From Manis javanica (lineage: Eukaryota; Chordata; Mammalia; Pholidota; Manidae): 64,000 nucleotides of DNA. The stretch spans positions 58,039,613 through 58,103,612 of the forward strand of contig NC_133172.1 of assembly GCF_040802235.1 (NCBI RefSeq), in the 5' to 3' direction. Positions 48,666-59,521 of this stretch are shown piece by piece; the stretch's first letter is position 1, and each line of letters begins with the position of its first letter. Both the position numbers and the translations under genes were made by a program. The notes beneath the pieces are model-generated. The model was not told the origin of the DNA, did not search any database, and saw only the letters and a list, made by a program, of their open reading frames with translations.

Positions 48666-49046
48666 ATGAAGAAGGAGATATCTAAGCTGGCCTGTGCATA
48701 CAGTAAAACAACAAGTTTGACTGGATCTATACTGTTGGAACTCAACCAAGAATTAGGAGAAGTGCAAGTTGTAGCGCTCCAAAATCTTACAAATACAGAC
48801 TATCTACTGTTAAAAGAACATATGGGATGTGAACAGTTCCCAGGAATGGGGTGTTTTAATTTGTCTGATTTCTCTCAGACTGTTCAAGTACAGTTGGACA
48901 ATATCCATTATATCATAGACAAATTTTCACAAATGAGTAGGGTGCCTAACTGGTTTTCTTGGCTTCACTGGAGATGGCTGGTAATTATAGATCTGCTTTG
49001 GTTATGTAACTGCATTCCTATTATGTTAATGTGTGGCACAATTTAA
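48666..49046 (+). pseudogene. ERV envelope transmembrane subunit remnant
   Basis: In retroviruses this subunit drives membrane fusion. The open frame of 126 codons begins within the fusion-peptide side: upstream in-frame codons read AFIPPVPGLAIG. A helical region follows (LELNQEL...ALQN, about residues 24-40). Then comes a CX6CC-like motif at residues 55-63 in which the first of the paired cysteines is Gly (C55, G62, C63). A hydrophobic membrane segment follows (about residues 100-122), and the frame stops after only a few more residues. A furin-like RSRR lies at about 48602-48613 but in a different frame, so the precursor is broken. No intact SU is present. The family resembles gammaretrovirus-like or class I env; exact assignment is not possible here. 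Confidence 0.75.
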
Positions 49047-49674
49047 TTAGTAGTTTAAAACCTATACATGCTTAAGTTACTCTACAAGAAGATATGTCAA
49101 AGAAATAACCAATCTTCCCATGTTTTCCTCCGTCTGCTATCTCTATAGCTTTTCTTCTTCCTTCTTAATCACAACCCTTAAATAGAATTCATGCCTCATA
49201 TCGAATTCACCGAGTATCATAATTCCTCCAAGTGGTAAAGATACCTCGAGACAAGTGCTGGGCATAGAAGCCACAGGGCATAAATCTGCAAAGAAGTAAA
49301 AAGCTAACCTTTTCAAACAATATTGCTTCTCTCTCACTTACCAACTGTACATTTCCCTGTATGGCCCCGGAAGATGACTGGTTAGCCAGAGACGGGTAAG
49401 ATTCCTCAAGGGAGGAACAACCTAAGACAGGCACAGTTGCAGGGGGGCCATCAGGTGAGAAATTGGGGATCAACAGAGGTGAGGCTTAGAACCTCACCCC
49501 CCCCTGTTTTGAGAGAAATCTTCTGCATCTGTGGATGTTTTATTGCCCTTATCTAGCTTGGATTAACACATAGTCTACAGGCACACACCTGATCATCTAC
49601 ATTTGCTCTCTTACAACACTAAACTATGTTTTCTACCTTTATCTTGCATCTACCTACCACTTCAGCATTTTATT

Positions 49675-49706
49675 AAAAAAAAAAAAAATAATAATAATAA
49701 TAATAA
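49675..49706. repeat. A-run followed by (TAA)n microsatellite
   Basis: A run of about a dozen A is followed by several ATA/TAA units, within the env-derived retroposon. Confidence 0.9.
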
Positions 49707-51347
49707 AGGGAGAAACGTGGGATTCACATATAAATCAAGTATAAAAATCAAACAAATATTCATATTTGACCTGATTATTTATAGTTCATAATGAATGATC
49801 AAAACCGAAAGTTTTTGTGATGACTGCCCTGTACTATTCACCATGTAAGAACTTATTCACTATGTAAGAATTCGTTCACCATGTAAGAACTTGTTCGTTA
49901 TGCTTCAGAAGATTGGAGACTGTTGAGAATTAGGCTGGGGGTGGATTAATGATTGTGCATTGAGCACTGAGTCCCCTATACAGAATTTTATTGTTGTTAA
50001 CAACCATTTGATCAATAAATATGAGAGATGCCCTCTCAAAAAAAAAAAAAAAAAAACTACAGAGAGGACTTAGAAATAAGTCAAGGAGAAAATGTGAAAT
50101 TTATATGAAAATAAACTCAGACAAAATAAGAAAAACATCTACAATATTCTGCCAAATAGTCACTAACAGCTCAGGAACACGTGGGAAGAAAATTTCATGA
50201 CAATCTAATCACCAAACCAATGGCACAATTATTGAACTATAAAGAGAAAAAAATCTAAACCTAGGAAAAAAGCTATCTCACACAACCAAAAGCTTGTGAG
50301 AAATAAACAGCTATGCCAAATAATATCATACGGGTTTTTCTTTCCCATAGTCTTATGAAAACAGGACCAAAGCCCCAGGTTTAGTTTCCATATAAACTAG
50401 CCTTATCTCATGAAGGAAAAACTCTCTTCAAAAATCAGTTTAAAACCCTTACACACATACACGCTTGTGCTCACAAAGAAAATTATCTTCCTTAAGTCAA
50501 AACCACAGAAAGTTCTTCAAACAGTAAAGACATTGGAAAGGGTTTCTAGGAAGACAAAAAAAAAACCCTAAGTGAAAAATACAAAAAAGGACAGATTCAA
50601 ATATTGTACCTAATACCTTTCAATATGAAGCTGAAAGGGAAAAAATGTTCAAAAGTACAGAAAGAGAAAGAAAACTGGAAAACAGATTCTTAGTAGCTAT
50701 CTATTTTTAATGGTTCTGGACATAAAACTTCTGATGTAGAGAACAGAAATGGAATTTTCTTTTCAAAATTTAAAATGCTCTCTGCTTGATAAGCAGTATC
50801 TGTAAAAAAGACAATAGAGTAGTAGGTACTTTGGCTATTTGCCCAAGTCGAAGTCATACCTAAACCTGGGCTCAGGAAATGAGTCTTCCCAAATAAGTCA
50901 AACTAGATCCCTATGGCTTGAACATACCATAGTTATAAAGAAATTCGAAATTTTAAAGCTGGTAAGAGCCTAAGCGTAGCTTCCCCAGGTTATGTAAGGA
51001 AAACTGAGGCCAACAGTTTTAGGTACCTGCTACAGCTAATAGCTGACTGACATTAATCTTTCTACTGAACAGAGATTCAATTTCTCATCAAAGTTCAACC
51101 AGAGGAGTTACAGTGATTATAATAAGGAAGTTGTTTCATTTTATGTGCATGCAAAATAATGGTAATGTCTGAAACTGTCCCCAGAAGAAGCTTTCATTTC
51201 TCCTCTTGGTTTTAGGGGAGGACATATAAATATAACATCATTTTTCTCTGTCATACTAAAATCTGGGAAAAAATCTAATAATATATAATATTGTTCCAAA
51301 ATATTTTGTTCTTTTGTTCAACCATTTCAGCTAACATTTTTTCTTAC

Positions 51348-51419
51348 CTCATTCTTCAAGCATTTTCTCATCTCCCGATCTAGATCATTGCAATGACCAA
51401 AAAATTTCAGAAAGCTGTG
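51348..51419 (-). CDS. CMC2: CMC2 middle coding exon (residues 28-51)
   Basis: Twenty-four codons encode [12 protein letters not shown], then [12 protein letters not shown]. They contain the second CX9C pair (C37 and C47), which with C14 and C24 in the previous exon makes the twin CX9C helix-hairpin of this family. The acceptor is ttttcttccttttag and the donor GAG/gtaagaa, both strong. Both junctions are phase 0. Compared with the human protein as remembered, substitutions are conservative (for example Leu for Val, Met for Leu). The exon lies 5.4 kb from the last exon and 4.0 kb from the start-codon exon. Confidence 0.96.
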
Positions 51420-52973
51420 CTAAAAGGAAGAAAAGAGGTAAAATATTTCATCCCATAATATGCTAAGGTCTCTGGCACATAGAGGTACTTATTCCTATAG
51501 AACTGGGTTTAATGTGTTACCTTATTAATAGGCAAATAATTTAATCACAAGTTTAAAACATAAAAATAAACAGGCTTCTCCAAGCCTTCCTACAAAGGAG
51601 GGATGAATGTTCTGTAAGTAGAAATGGAAAATAAAAAAACTTGTTTGGTAATAGGGAAGCCATTTAACCTGCCAAAAGCCCACAATGAAAGAGTGCAAAC
51701 AATTTTATTTCCAAAATACCCCTTTCTTTGAGGGCATGTTAAAGTCACAGCACAGCCCATCCTCTATCACAGGAAGTGATATCAAAGTGCAGGACAACCA
51801 CACTAGCATGGCCAGTAACTTCCTTCAAGAGCACTCTGTCCCGTAGAAGAGTTACTTAATAAATGGGTGTCAAAGCCATTTTCTCATTTGCCTCCATTCA
51901 AAATGTCATCAAAATACATCAGAAACACATTAACACTATTATTAGATAGTCTATATGGGCCATATAAATAAGCCACTAATTCACAATATCAGGAGATCTA
52001 TTTCTGAAGTTCAAAGTCTGCTTTGTTTGAAAAGCAAAAATTAAAGTGTCTTAAGTGGTTTCAAGTCCTATGACTATTCTCATGGCAAAAACTGTGTGTG
52101 CTCCAAAGCAGATAAGATGAAGACCGAAGTCAAGAATGCGAATCTTGGTAGGGCTTCATTAGTGCATTTGCACACCCTGATTTTTAAGGGTGGTCAGAAA
52201 GCACGTCTTATAATGACATGCCATAAACGCTGAACTTGTACTTGTAATAATAAGCACATCTCTTCTTTTTCTAATTAAGGCTTTCATGGAAACCAGACAA
52301 CACATAATTAGTAAGCTATGCCTCATGCTATTTCTTTTTTTTTCTGCCACTTTATATGTACTTTTCTGGCCACATCAAATAAATTGTCAGTTTTTCTGGC
52401 AAGCATTTCAGGTAGACTAAAATCTCCTACTGGTTACCCAATGACCTTTTCAGGATAAATATTTCCTGGGTATTTTTCTTAAACTACACCCTTGACAACA
52501 AACAAACAGGGACCATGAGTTTTCACACATGTTCTCGTCAAGGGAAATTAACAGAAAGGATTAAACTTTTAGAATACAAGGTGGCATTTCATAGTTTAGT
52601 TTATACTTATTTATATCATCCCATATACATATATATTTTTAAATCCAAGATAAAAACTAATTTGTATTTTGCTTTCACCTCAACATTAGGCACAAATGAG
52701 AATTACACTCTTGTGACTTTATATGCAAACAGACCCAAAATGCCCCAGTGAAACTGATAAAAGAAATGCCAGTGGACTGCAATTCTCCTGCATAAGCCTC
52801 TAGTGCCTGATGTCTGTTTCTTGAGAACCAAATTGGCTGACAATTGAGTGAAAAAATGAATCAACTAATCCAAGTCTTGACGGCAATGTCCCAGGCACGA
52901 AGGATACAGTAGCAAGCAAGATGGACCTGGGCCCTACTCTCACAGAGGGAATAGTGAAGTGGTTATTATAAAG

Positions 52974-53415
52974 CAGTGATTCTCAAAGTGTAGTCCAGGG
53001 ACACCCAGGAGCTCCCAAGACCTTCCCTGGGTACACACAAAGTAAAAACTATTTCCCCAATAATCTAAGATCTCATTTGTTTCGCTCACTTTCATCCCTT
53101 CACAGGGATACAGTAAAATTTTCCAAAGTATAATCTCACCACAGATTGAAAATGGAGACAGATATGAGAACCCAGTATATTCTATGAAGCCGGACATTAA
53201 AAAGACTGTCAAAAATGCAAAAGCAATGTCACTCTTCACCTGTAATGGGCTTATTATTGTATTTTTAAGTAATTTAATACTTAAAAATTTCTCAGTTTTA
53301 AATTCTAATTCAGTAAATACTGGCAGATATAGCCCACAGGAACAAAAGCTCTTGGGGTCCTCAATAATTGTTGAGGATAAAGGATCCCTGAGACCAAAAA
53401 GGGGTGAGAACAGCG
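52974..53415 (+). repeat. hAT-type non-autonomous DNA transposon
   Basis: It starts CAGTGATTCTCAAAGTGTAG and ends GGGTGAGAACAGCG, an imperfect inverted end. Inner phrases ('cagatatgagaacccag', 'aagccggacattaaaaag', 'ccctgagaccaaaaagggg') match an abundant old mammalian hAT element, possibly Tip100/Arthur type. A 271-codon open frame on the opposite strand crosses it (52940-53755) but looks accidental. Confidence 0.6.
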
Positions 53416-53929
53416 GCCATAAGGTAGGAAATGTTTTATGTATGATATTATTGGAGTACAGAGTGACTATACCAAGAGAATCCAGGTCAGGAAAGGAGAA
53501 AAGGAAGATGACATGACATATTAGGCTGAATAAAACCTGCAGGGTAAAACCTGGGCTAGCAGCTCGAAGTGGAGACAGCGAAGAAGGTTCTAAGTTAAGC
53601 AAAGGAACCAGCAAGTACAAAGGATTAGAAGGGAGAAAAATGCTCCAGTACAACTGAAGAAAAGAACATGCAGGAACAGGCGGGAGGAGGACGGAGCTGA
53701 AGGAGAGTGGTAAGCCCCAGAGGTAAGAAGAAGACATGACGGCCTTGAAACACAAAGTAAAAAATGTCTATTTTATTCTCTAGACAAAAGGAGCCATTAA
53801 AAGGGAACAACTATTAAACTTATGTTTAGAGATCACTCTAGATGCAATATGGGAAGTAAATAAGGACAGAGAGGAAGACAAACTGGTCATGGGACTAGGT
53901 TGGCCCCGGTAAGATAACACTGGAATTAA

Positions 53930-54600
53930 CTGGAAAATTGAGAACAGACATATAAATCGGTAGGACAGAGTAGAGAGTCCAGAATTAGAACCCATCACAC
54001 CTGGTCCAACTGTGACAAAGGCATCCAGGTCACTTAGTGGGGAAAGGATAGCCTCTTGAACAAATGGTGTTGGCATAACCGAGTATCCAGAGGCAAAGTA
54101 AGAAACCTTGACTCACACCTCACACCATACACAAAAATTCAATGAAATGAATCACAGGCCTAAATGCTAGAAAACTTCAGAAGAAAAAACAGGAGAAAAT
54201 CTTTGCAACCAAGAAATACACAAAGACCCTTAGACCATGAAAAACACAAACAGTAAAAGAAAAAACTGGTATATTAGACTTCATCAAACCTACAAACTGC
54301 TCTTTGAAACACATCCTTAGGAAAATGAAGAAGGATGCCACAGACTAGGAGAAAACATTCACAATACACTTATCAGAAAAAGACTTGTTATGCCAAATAA
54401 TAAAAAGAATCCTTATAACGAGTAAGACAAACAACCCAACTTTTAAATACAGGCAAAAAACTTTATGTGAATGGCCAAGAAGTACATGAAAAGATGCTCA
54501 AAATCACTCACCATCAGGGAAATATAATTCAAAATCAAATAAGACACTGCTACACACTCATAAAATGGCTAAAGTTAAAAAGACTTAACATTAATTCTTG
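53930..54600 (+). repeat. Old L1M ORF2 fragment
   Basis: 'agcctcttgaacaaatggtg', 'cacaccatacacaaaaattc', 'acttcatcaaacctacaaac', 'atgaaaagatgctcaaaatc' and 'ctcaccatcagggaaat' follow the L1 ORF2 order in sense with heavy divergence. Confidence 0.7.
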
Positions 54601-55401
54601 ATCTACATGTACGGTAAAAACAGTTTGCCTAAAGTATATTGTCATCAATACCTGACTTCACAGGCCATGGTTATTACTACCTTACTTTAAGTCTTAAAAT
54701 TTTACTCATTTAAATGATATTTACTATTACTGTAATTTGATATATCTATAGTTTATGAATATTATGAAGAAAGTAATATATCATGCAAAGTTAAAAACAA
54801 ATACTCCTTATAACTGTATCATGAATCAAATATAAAAAAAAGGTAAATATTTGATATCTGTAAAAATATCAGCTTAATTTAATAAATTCCCAAAATGGGT
54901 TTCTTTTCTATTTTGATTTTAACCATGGAATTTATTTCCATTCCACAGTATTAAATAAACCTGTCAAATTAGGCCCATCATAATTTAAATCTATTTAATA
55001 TCTAATTATAAAAATGTTTCAATTTCCTTTAAACACAGAATTGCAAACAGCAAGAAAGAGAAAATTCTTAGAATAATTCCATTATGATTGGAAGAGTCAG
55101 AGCAGAACATAATTTTGTTCTAGCAACCCCATAGTTAGAAAAGGGAAAGTATTTTATTTAAGAACATGGATTCTAACCTTTATATATTATTTCAGAAGTT
55201 CCCTAACAAATGATTATTCTCGATTTTTACTAATCATGAAAGGAGATGGTTTCTGAAAAATCACAAGCATCACGTGCAAGATTAGCTTAGACCCATTACT
55301 GAGATACTACTATTCCCTTCCATTAATGGAGAGAACACTTAACATCAGTGTGTGGTGCTAAGGGTTGTTGTTGCTTTATGGTCATTTTTCTGAACTCTTA
55401 C

Positions 55402-55482
55402 ATTTTTGTGACATTCCTTAAGCAAGTTAATCAAGACGTTGCATTCTTCAGTGTGCAAGTGTGGAGATAAGTCAGGATGCAT
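55402..55482 (-). CDS. CMC2: CMC2 first coding exon (residues 1-27)
   Basis: The start codon ATG is at 55480-55482 (read down). It encodes [14 protein letters not shown] and on to ECHKN at the donor AAT/gtaagag. It contains the first CX9C pair (C14 and C24). I chose this Met because it gives the 79-residue length and N-terminus of the family. There is no mitochondrial presequence, as is normal for CX9C proteins. Two acceptors are possible: a pyrimidine-rich one ending cctaaag directly before the ATG, or ccacag after 55517, which would add a 35-base 5' UTR to this exon. The first, non-coding exon is outside the window. Confidence 0.95.
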
Positions 55483-56690
55483 CTTTAGGAGAAGGAGATG
55501 GAGCACAGCAGAGCAACCTGTGGATACAAGAGTGTCTTGAATATGTGTGACTACATATTTGTTAATGCAACCTAAAACAGTTTTAAGTAAGAACCTGCAT
55601 TGACCTTTATCAGAAAAGGTTGAATTTATTAGGCAGACTATTAAACTTGAGCCTCTGCTTCCTTATCCTATGATTTAACAGATTTAACAAGTTACGAGGA
55701 GTTGTTTAGAGAACCTGAACTTCCAGAAAAAAGCAGGACCCCTCAAAAGACCCAATCCTGGAAATAGGGCTCAAGCAGAAACAGCATGTCTATATATTAA
55801 TAAGCCTAACCTCAGTTATTTTCCCCACATTACAACAAATTTTGTTCAGGTGAAGTTCTACCAGTTAAGAGAATTAGCTTATGAATCCTTTTAAAATGTA
55901 TATCCCCCTCTGAGAGGGTTAAGAGCCATTAGCCAGGCTCGCATTAGTATGAATATGGACTGCCTTTTTCCTAACATCTTACAGAAAATCTAACTAAACA
56001 ATGAAGATAAACAAAAAACAGATGTGAAAATTATTTTCAAACTTAACAGATACACCCCGTAGGGTAAATGGCAGTTTTCACCCAGAAATTCCAGAATTTC
56101 CCACCTGGCCTTAGTCCATTACATCCCAATGGATGTTTACCATGGCACAGCCTCCCGTCCACCCAGAGCAAGGGACAGAGAGAAAACGGGCATTTCCTCC
56201 TTCCCTCTGCTCCTGGTATGTAATCAGTCTGGTGTTTGCCAGTCACTAGGGACCCGCCCATCGAGTTCCTCCTGGAAGGGGCAGGCAGGGAAAGGGAGCA
56301 GGCACCGTGGCTGGAGGGGATGGACAGTTTCAGGCCTGGCCAGCAAACCCGAGCAAGCTGTAAGAAAGAAACCCCTTTAACCCAACCTGCCTTTCCCCTT
56401 GCCTTACTTCATTTTCACCAGATTCATGAGGAACTTGTCCCAGGCCATGAACCCTCTTCCTCCCAGAGCTACATACCCCAAAATGCAAGTATTACAATGA
56501 AAAGAAGGAGCTGAAATCCCTAAAATTAAGTTTAAGGTTAATTCACAGTAGAAAATTATCATCCAAGGTCAAAGGAAAAACATTATTTTGAAGTGTCTGC
56601 TACTGTTATGTAGCACCATTCACCTACTTTTTTTTAACCTATTCTTTTTAAACTCAGAAAAGATTAACAAAGGAAAGAACCAATTTATTG
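55483..56690 (-). other. CMC2: CMC2 upstream intron (or 5' UTR at 55483-55517), no repeat recognised
   Basis: No exon or known repeat is recognised beyond the possible 5' UTR. The GC-richer part at 56100-56500 has short open frames without motifs. Confidence 0.5.
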
Positions 56691-57956
56691 CTTTAATCTT
56701 TTAAAAGTTTCAAGGAAGAAAACAGGAGAAAATAATGAACTTTGGTGGCATAGAGTTCTCAGATACATCAAAAGCACAACCCATAAAAGAAAAAATTGGT
56801 AAAATATCATCAAAATTAAGAACTTTCCCACTTCAGAAAACATCACTAAGAAAATGAAAAGATAAGCCACATTTTGGGTGATAATTATGTGCTAATGTAG
56901 CTTTATCAATTGTAATAAGCCTATCAATCTGGTGGGGGATGTCGACAGTGGGGGAAGCTGTGCATGTGTGGGGACAGGGGACATACTATCTGCTGTTTTG
57001 CTCTGAACCCAAAACTATCCTAAAAAATAAAATCTACTGCAAGCTACAGATCAGAAAAAAATTTTTGCAACTCATACATGGTAAAGGACTTTTATATACA
57101 ATATAAAGAATGCTTACAAACAATCCAATGTTTAAAATGGACCCCCAAAATGGGCAAAAGATTTGAATAGATATTTCACTGGAAATGATATAGGAATGGT
57201 TAATTACGCACATGAAAAAATGCTGAACACCATTAGTAATTAGGGAAATGCAAATTAAAAAAACAATGAGCTACTGCTGCATATCTGTTAGAATAGCTAT
57301 AATCAAAAAGTCAGACAATACCAAGCATTGGTTACAATGTGGAGAAAAATGGAGCTCATGGGTTGCTACTGGGAATGTAAAATAGTACAGACATTTAGGA
57401 AAACAACTTGGCACTGTCTTAAGTTAACACAAACTTACCATATGATCTGGAAATTGCACTCCTAAGAACCTACCCAAAAGAAATGAAAACACATCCACGC
57501 AAGCTATGTCTGATAACGTTTATAGCATTATTCATAACAGCCAATACAGGAAACAATACAAATGACCAATAACCAGGTAACTAGATAAACACGTGGCATA
57601 TCTGTACAATGGAGTAAGACTCAGCAATTTGAAGGAATGAACTGATAAATGCACCAACATGGATGAACCTCAAAAGCACTAAGGAAAATGAAAGAAGCAG
57701 ATTCAAAAGACTACAGTGTATGATTCCATTTATATACAATGTCTAGAAATGGCAAATTTGTAGAGACAGAAAGCTGATAGTTTATTGCCTAGGCCTGAAG
57801 GTGAGAGTGAGGATAAATTTGCAAATTTTGGGTGATGAAAATTTTCTAAAATAGGATTGTGGTAATGGTTGCACAATTATGGAAGTTTACCAAAATCATC
57901 CACTTACAATGGCTAAATTTTATGGTATGTAAATTATAGCTCAATAAAGTTGTTTA
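56691..57956 (+). repeat. Old L1M element, 3' part
   Basis: 'atgggcaaaagatttgaatag', 'tagtaattagggaaatgc', 'actgggaatgtaaaatagtac' and 'ccatttatatacaatgtctag' follow the L1 order to the 3' end 'attatagctcaataaagttg'. The element is interrupted at about 56873-57035 by another L1 3' end. Target-site copy ataaagttgtttaa at its end is used by L1 copy C. Confidence 0.7.
56873..57035 (+). mobile_element. 5'-truncated L1M 3' end nested in older L1M
   Basis: 'gctaatgtagctttatcaatt', 'atctggtgggggatgtcgac' and 'gctgtgcatgtgtggggac' then 'ccaaaactatcctaaaaaat' form the 3' UTR of an L1M/L1ME subfamily, ending in an A-rich tail inside ORF2 sequence of the surrounding L1. Confidence 0.6.
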
Positions 57957-58184
57957 AGGGGATTAATGGATTAAAGATGGTGGCACAGGAAGGCAAGATG
58001 GAAACCTCCTCCTAAAAACACATAAGAGGAAAATACAGCAAATGCAACTAGACCTGAAAACACCTGAGGACTGTAGAACAGACCCCCCTACACCTAAGGA
58101 ACAAGAGAGGACCACACAGGAAAGGACCAGAAAGCACAGCAGAGACATCTAATACAAAGGAAGAAACACAGAATTCCTGACAAA

Positions 58185-59064
58185 ATGAGCAGGCAGAAGA
58201 ATTTGATCCAAACAAAACTACAAGACAGAACCCCAGAAAGAGGGCTAAATGCAAGAGATCACCAATCTTGTTGATAAAGATTTCCAAATAAAAGTCAAAT
58301 ATGCTCACGGATTTACAGAAAAGTATTCAAGATCTCAGGCAAGACTTCAACAGAGATAGGAAACCTGAGAAAGAGCCACTCAGAACTGAAGAATACAGTA
58401 TCTGAAATGAAAAATACAATGGAGGGATTTAAAAGTAGATTAGATCATGTAAAGGAGACAGAAATGAAACAGAAATTAGAGAACAGAAAAACAAAGAAGC
58501 TGAGGAACAGAGAGAAAAAAAGGATCTCTAGGAATGAAAGAATGATGAGAGCTATGTGACCAATCCAAGTAAAACAATAGTCACATAATAGGGGTAATAG
58601 AAGAAGAGAGAAAAAGGGATGGAAAGCCTCTTTAAGGAAATAACTGTTGAAAACTTCCCCAATATGGGGAAAGAAAAAGACACTCAGGTCATGGAAGCAT
58701 AGAGATCTCCTAACAAAAGGAACCCAAGGAAGACAACATCAAGACATATAATAATTAAAATGGCAAAGATCAAAGACAAGGAGAATGTGTTGAAAGCAGC
58801 CAGAAAGAGAAAAAAAGATTACTTATAAAGGAATTCCCATCAGGCTACCAGCTGACTTCTTAACAGAAACTCTACAGGCCAGAAGGAGTGGCATGATGTA
58901 TTTAATGTACTGAAACAGAAGGACCTCCACAAAGAATCCTCTACCTGGCAAGATTATCATTTAAATTTGAAGCAGGTATTAAACAATTTACAGATAAACA
59001 ACAGTTGGAAGAATTCACCACCACTAAGCCAGTCTTACAAGATACGTTACAGGAACTGCTATAG
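58185..59064 (+). pseudogene. L1 copy C ORF1p remnant
   Basis: The ATG at 58185 begins MSRQKNLIQTKLQDR-. It runs through a degraded coiled-coil part (58310-58520), an RRM part with several shifts, and the C-terminal block (EWHDVFNVLKQKD-like) near 58880-58925. The frame ends at TAG 59062-59064. There is no open stretch of more than about 60 codons. Confidence 0.8.
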
Positions 59065-59521
59065 ATGGAAATGACCCTAAGGCTAAACCACCAGTGAAAA
59101 CAAACCACAGCAAAGGTAGCAGACCAATTAATTACCAAGTAAGTACAAAATTAAAACAAAACAAAAGAAGCAATAACAACTATATAGAAAATTAGTCAAG
59201 GGATACACAAAAAGTGCAGATTATGACACCCCATATGAAAAATGTGGAGGAGGAGGAGGAAGAAGAAAAAAAAAGATTGTGTTTGAAATAGAGTAATCAG
59301 AAATTTGAGATAGATTATTGTATTGTATAGTAAAGAAGCTATCCTTGAACTTGTGGTAACCACAAAACTAAAGCCTACAACAAATACACACACACAAAAA
59401 TAAATATATTAGAAAAAGAGAAATCCAATTTCAACACTAAAGAAAACCACCAACAACAAGAGTATAAGGAAGAAGGAAAGGAACAGAGAGGAGATATGAA
59501 AAACAGCCAGAAAACAATAAA

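Larger units (their letters stand above)
48385..50056 (+). mobile_element. Polyadenylated retroposon derived from an ERV env transcript
   Basis: The segment contains a retroviral env transmembrane region (48666-49046), a long 3' non-coding part, an A-rich and (TAA)n block (49675-49706), three 19-bp repeats (49837-49893), and then AATAAA (50014-50019) 18 bases before a pure A-tail (50038-50056). A tail after a used poly(A) signal means an RNA was copied back into DNA, probably by L1 machinery. The left limit is set by an A-run at 48371-48384 and is uncertain. It is antisense to CMC2. I believe it belongs to a multi-copy lineage-specific family, but I cannot verify this. Confidence 0.7.
45934..51347 (-). 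other. CMC2: CMC2 intron between residues 51 and 52
   Basis: This intron of about 5.4 kb starts with GTAAGAA after 51348 (reading down) and ends with TTCTTCCAG before 45933. It holds an L3/CR1 fragment, a two-unit tandem repeat, and an antisense env-derived retroposon. The stretches 46441-48384 and 50057-51347 otherwise show nothing I can name, apart from a possible antisense MIR core near 50985-51060. Confidence 0.85.
51420..55401 (-). other. CMC2: CMC2 intron between residues 27 and 28
   Basis: The intron is about 4.0 kb. It contains a hAT-type DNA transposon (52974-53415) and an old L1 fragment (about 53930-54600). The stretches 51420-52973, 53416-53929 and 54601-55401 hold nothing I can name. 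Confidence 0.85.

Noticed and set aside
48240..50075. Possible target duplication for the env retroposon (acagagag at about 48243 and 50060)
   Set aside because: Only eight bases match, and the left copy lies well outside the likely left boundary.
52940..53755. 271-codon open frame on the minus strand
   Set aside because: It runs across a hAT-type DNA transposon and its flank, is rich in Leu/Ser/Phe with no domain, and has no splice or promoter support. It is a low-stop antisense frame.
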